Of a stretch of DNA of 64,000 nt, positions 61,444-64,000 are shown piece after piece. A model generated the notes under the pieces. It was not told where the DNA came from. It made no database searches and saw nothing but the letters and a program-made list of their open reading frames with translations. Position 1 is the stretch's first letter. Every line of letters begins with the position of its first letter. Made by a program: the position numbers and the translations under genes. The stretch is from Burkholderia aenigmatica (GTDB lineage: Bacteria; Pseudomonadota; Gammaproteobacteria; Burkholderiales; Burkholderiaceae). The DNA is taken from NCBI RefSeq assembly GCF_902499175.1, contig NZ_CABVQC010000007.1:1-64000 (forward strand), given 5' to 3'.

Positions 61444-62577
61444 TTACTTCGCGAGCAACAGCGTGTTGACGTCGTCCGCGACGTAGTAGAAGCCGTCGCC
61501 TTCAGGCGTCATCGCGATGCCGAACAGGTTGCCGTTGCCGGGGGGCGTCTGCGCCTTGTCGGTATTGATCCAGCGCGCGTAGAGCTGCTTGCCGGCGACC
61601 GGGTCGATCTCGACGACCTGGCCGTTCTGCGCGTTGGTCGCGAGCAGGTGGCCGTTCGGCGCGGTCGCGAGCGCGAGCGGGCGGCGCAGGAAGCCGTCGG
61701 CGGTGATCTGGCGGCCGACGCCCGCGCTGGTGTCGCGCGTGAGCGGGTCGTCGATCTCGACGATGCGGTTGCCGATCGCGTCCGACACGTACAGCTTCTT
61801 CTGGTCGCCGGACAGCGCGAGGCCGGTCGGGCCGACCAGGAATACGCCCTTGTCGGCCTGCGCGCCGAGGCCGCTCGCGACGACCGTTTCCTGCTTGATC
61901 ACGGGCGGCTTGCCGGCCGGCACGTCGAGGTCGAGACGCAGCACGGTCGCCTGCTTGTAGACGGGCGGATTGCCGTCCGCGCCGCCGACGCCGAAGCCGG
62001 CCATGCTGACGAACAGCGTCGCGCTGTCGCCGCGGTCGACCACGGCCATGTTGCCCCACGGGTCGTTGATGTTCGGGGTCGACCACGTCGACGCGATCTT
62101 GCCTTGCGAATCGAGCACGATCAGGCAGCCGGCGCCCTTGGTGTTGGTCGTGCCGTCGTTGCTCGGCGTGCTGCCGACGATCACCCAGCCGGATTTCAGC
62201 ATCGTCATCGCCGTCGACAGGCCGACGCCGCCCGGGCACGCCTTCAGGTCGCGCGGGATCGATGCGAACAGGCTCAGCTGCTTCGTCGACGGGCGGTAGT
62301 TGACGATCGTGCTGCCGGTACCTTGCAGGTTCGCCGAGTTGTTGAAGTTGTCGACGAGCACGTCGCCCGCCTGGATCGTGCCGGCCGACACCGGCGCGAC
62401 CGCGATCGCGTACGGGTTCTGGTCGCCGTTGTCCGGCACCGTGTTGACGAGCGTGGTGTGGCGATGCAGCGTCTCGAGGAAACCTTGCGGCTCGGCGAGT
62501 GCGCCGGCGGCGGCCGTTAGTGCGGCGACAGCCAGTGCGCCCGTCGCGAGGCGGCGAAGCGGGGCGGATGGATTCAT
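61444..62577 (-). CDS. Secreted NHL/SMP-30-like beta-propeller protein
   Basis: 377 residues. Signal peptide (LATGALAVAALTAAAGALAE). The chain is a series of about 50-residue blades: NPYAIAVAPVSAGTIQAGDV, PWGNMAVVDRGDSATLFVSM, PTGLALSGDQKKLYVSDAIG, RRPLALATAPNGHLLATNAQ, FGIAMTPEGDGFYYVADDVN. The pattern resembles NHL/SMP-30 propellers. No catalytic metal site can be assigned. It may bind a ligand or partner for the neighbouring DyP enzyme; that is inference. Abuts efeB. Confidence 0.8.
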   Translation of the reverse strand: MNPSAPLRRLATGALAVAALTAAAGALAEPQGFLETLHRHTTLVNTVPDNGDQNPYAIAVAPVSAGTIQAGDVLVDNFNNSANLQGTGSTIVNYRPSTKQLSLFASIPRDLKACPGGVGLSTAMTMLKSGWVIVGSTPSNDGTTNTKGAGCLIVLDSQGKIASTWSTPNINDPWGNMAVVDRGDSATLFVSMAGFGVGGADGNPPVYKQATVLRLDLDVPAGKPPVIKQETVVASGLGAQADKGVFLVGPTGLALSGDQKKLYVSDAIGNRIVEIDDPLTRDTSAGVGRQITADGFLRRPLALATAPNGHLLATNAQNGQVVEIDPVAGKQLYARWINTDKAQTPPGNGNLFGIAMTPEGDGFYYVADDVNTLLLAK

Positions 62578-62639
62578 GTGACTCTCCTGGGGAGCGCGCC
62601 GTCCGGGTGGCGCGCGAAATTGGGCAGCGTGCGCGTCGC

Positions 62640-64000
62640 TCAGAACGTGATCGTCGTACGCGCGCCGAGCACGAACGTATTGCGCAGCGGCTGGGTCGCG
62701 TCGCTCGGGTTCTGGCCGGCGCCGGCATTGAACGTGTACTGCGCGTCGGCCTGGACGATCCACCACGGGTTGACCTGGTACTGGTAGGTCGCTTCGAGCG
62801 TCGTCTCGCGGGTGCGCACGCCGTACGGGCTGGCTGCGAACGTCCGCGCGGTCTGGTCGAGGTCGGTCACGTGGTTGCCGACCTGGATGTACGTGACGCC
62901 GAGGCCGACGCTGTCGTTGTCGCGGCCTTCGAACGGCGCCTTCAGCACGATCCCCGCGTTGGCCGAGAAGCTCACCAGGTTGCGGTCGCCCGGCGCGCCC
63001 ATCACGCGTGCGAACACGCCGAGGCTTCGCGGGCCGGTCGGGTCGGGGCGCCAGACCATCTGGTCGGCCACCGCGTAGAAGCTGTAGTTGCCGTGACGCT
63101 GCTGCGCGTTGCCGTTCGATGCGGGGTCCGCGAGCGACAGCCCGTCGGTGCCGACGTTCTGGTCCGCGAAGCGGCCGTTGTGATACCAGACGCCGATCTT
63201 GTAGGTGCCCGGCAGCCCGTTCGAGTGGCCGGTGTCCATTTCGCCGTCGGACGGCTGGTTCAGCGCGTACTGCAGTTCGCCGATGTAGAGCGCACCGTTG
63301 TGCAGGTTGAAGTTGGTGCCGCTCAGGTTGCTCGGATTGTTGCCGAGCGGATCGCCGTCGAACACGCCCGCGAGCGCGGTGACCTTCGGCGTGATCTGCG
63401 CACGCACGCGCACGCCGAGGCCGGCGAGCGGATACGCGGGGCCGCCGTTCGGCAAGTCGTACGACGGCAGCGCGGGCCAGCCGAACATCGTGTTGACGAA
63501 CGTGTTCGCATACGTGCTGACCATGAATTCCTGGTCCAGGCTCTGCTGGCCGATCTTCACGTCGACGCGCTTGTCGAGGAACGACTGCTGGTACCAGAGC
63601 TCCCACAGGCGCGTCGTGCCCTGCGCCTCGATGCCGCTCGCGGTGTTGAGCGTGCCGAGGTTTCTCGTGCTGAGGTTGGTGCCGTGGATCTGCAGCGCGC
63701 TGACGTTGAACGTGCCGCCGGGCAGGCCGATCGCCTTCTGCGTGTCGACCGTCAAGGTGGCCGTCGTCAGTCCGTCGTACGCGCCGCCACGGTTCAGGCC
63801 GCCGCGCAGGTTCGCCAGGTATTCGCTGGTTTCGGTGATCTGCAGCGTCGCGCCGTACTTGCCGAGCCACGGGCGGATGCCGCCCATGTCGCCGAGCAGG
63901 TTCTGGCGCGTCCAGATGCCGGTCAACGCGTTGGTCGGCTTCGCGTGGATCGCGAGGTCGGCCTCGGGCGCTTCGGGCTGCGCGTCGACGGGCGTGTCGG
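62640..64000 (-). CDS. OprB-family carbohydrate-type porin, 5' end outside window
   Basis: At least 453 residues; the frame stays open to base 64000, so the start and signal peptide lie beyond the window. LTGIWTRQNLLGDMGGIRPW and the repeating beta-strand pattern (ANTFVNTMFGWPALPSYDLP; PAYPLAGLGVRVRAQITPKV; YKIGVWYHNGRFADQNVG) mark OprB. The C-terminus ends RTTITF, with the final phenylalanine required for outer-membrane insertion. OprB porins admit sugars, but in an iron-uptake operon another solute is possible. Confidence 0.88.
   Translation of the reverse strand, partial: DTPVDAQPEAPEADLAIHAKPTNALTGIWTRQNLLGDMGGIRPWLGKYGATLQITETSEYLANLRGGLNRGGAYDGLTTATLTVDTQKAIGLPGGTFNVSALQIHGTNLSTRNLGTLNTASGIEAQGTTRLWELWYQQSFLDKRVDVKIGQQSLDQEFMVSTYANTFVNTMFGWPALPSYDLPNGGPAYPLAGLGVRVRAQITPKVTALAGVFDGDPLGNNPSNLSGTNFNLHNGALYIGELQYALNQPSDGEMDTGHSNGLPGTYKIGVWYHNGRFADQNVGTDGLSLADPASNGNAQQRHGNYSFYAVADQMVWRPDPTGPRSLGVFARVMGAPGDRNLVSFSANAGIVLKAPFEGRDNDSVGLGVTYIQVGNHVTDLDQTARTFAASPYGVRTRETTLEATYQYQVNPWWIVQADAQYTFNAGAGQNPSDATQPLRNTFVLGARTTITF

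Overview
The window is high-GC (roughly two thirds G+C inside genes) and tightly packed. Its gene content and protein sequences point to Burkholderia, most likely the Burkholderia cepacia complex and a primary-chromosome segment: glyA-nrdR, an hmgA-fahA operon, xanthine dehydrogenase, a PHB-oligomer hydrolase and OprB/DyP/iron genes. Species assignment is inference. No rRNA, tRNA, CRISPR array, prophage or insertion sequence was seen.

Layout. 1-813: end of glyA, then nrdR. 967-3868: a translationally coupled operon of five type IV minor pseudopilins (GspH/FimT, PilV, PilW, PilX, PilE). 3923-5225 (minus): a YqjD/YqjE/YqjK-like envelope trio. 5544-6182: a 1-Cys peroxiredoxin. 6333-8725: glutaryl-CoA dehydrogenase (gcdH) divergent from an IclR regulator, with six tandem 50-bp hairpin units filling the gcdH leader. 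8887-10274: a GFA-family protein and a degenerate EAL protein. 10639-16568: an aromatic catabolic operon: flavoprotein hydroxylase, small partner protein, MFS importer, homogentisate dioxygenase (hmgA), fumarylacetoacetase (fahA). The order suggests hydroxyphenylacetate -> homogentisate -> fumarate + acetoacetate. 16683-27575: transporters, bluB, D-lactate dehydrogenase with a LysR regulator, a class V aminotransferase, an AraC regulator and an EamA exporter. 27913-32532: xdhA-xdhB-xdhC, where XdhC lacks its N-terminal domain and abuts a composite palindromic element. 32621-36251: SnoaL-like, LysR, HCCA isomerase-like and TAXI proteins. 36683-41724: secreted BON protein, 3-hydroxybutyrate oligomer hydrolase and an S10 serine carboxypeptidase lipoprotein. 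41933-45341: TauE/SafE and DHA2 transporters, and a FrnE-like DsbA.

45540-49765 is a basic/D-amino-acid catabolic locus resembling the Pseudomonas dauBAR region: YheO-type regulator and ornithine cyclodeaminase homologue on the minus strand, divergent from a periplasmic binding protein and a FAD dehydrogenase. The shared intergenic region carries two copies of an inverted repeat with GTCTA/TAGAC arms.

50295-52691 encodes an approximately 800-residue secreted, almost aromatic-free repeat protein with a canonical sigma-54 promoter just upstream. 52977-56314 is a probable operon of secreted protein, ECF sigma factor, anti-sigma factor, cupredoxin, LolA/DUF1571-like protein and SRPBCC protein, preceded by an ECF-type promoter candidate. 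56361-64000 (minus) is a probable six-gene iron-acquisition operon, running off the window end: OprB-like porin, secreted beta-propeller, Tat-exported DyP peroxidase EfeB, ferric-type binding protein, fused permease, ATPase.

The strongest candidates for undescribed biology are the sigma-54-driven repeat protein, the porin/propeller/DyP/ABC operon, the ECF-cupredoxin operon, and the hairpin array in front of gcdH. All functional statements are based on family recognition by eye; no database search was run.
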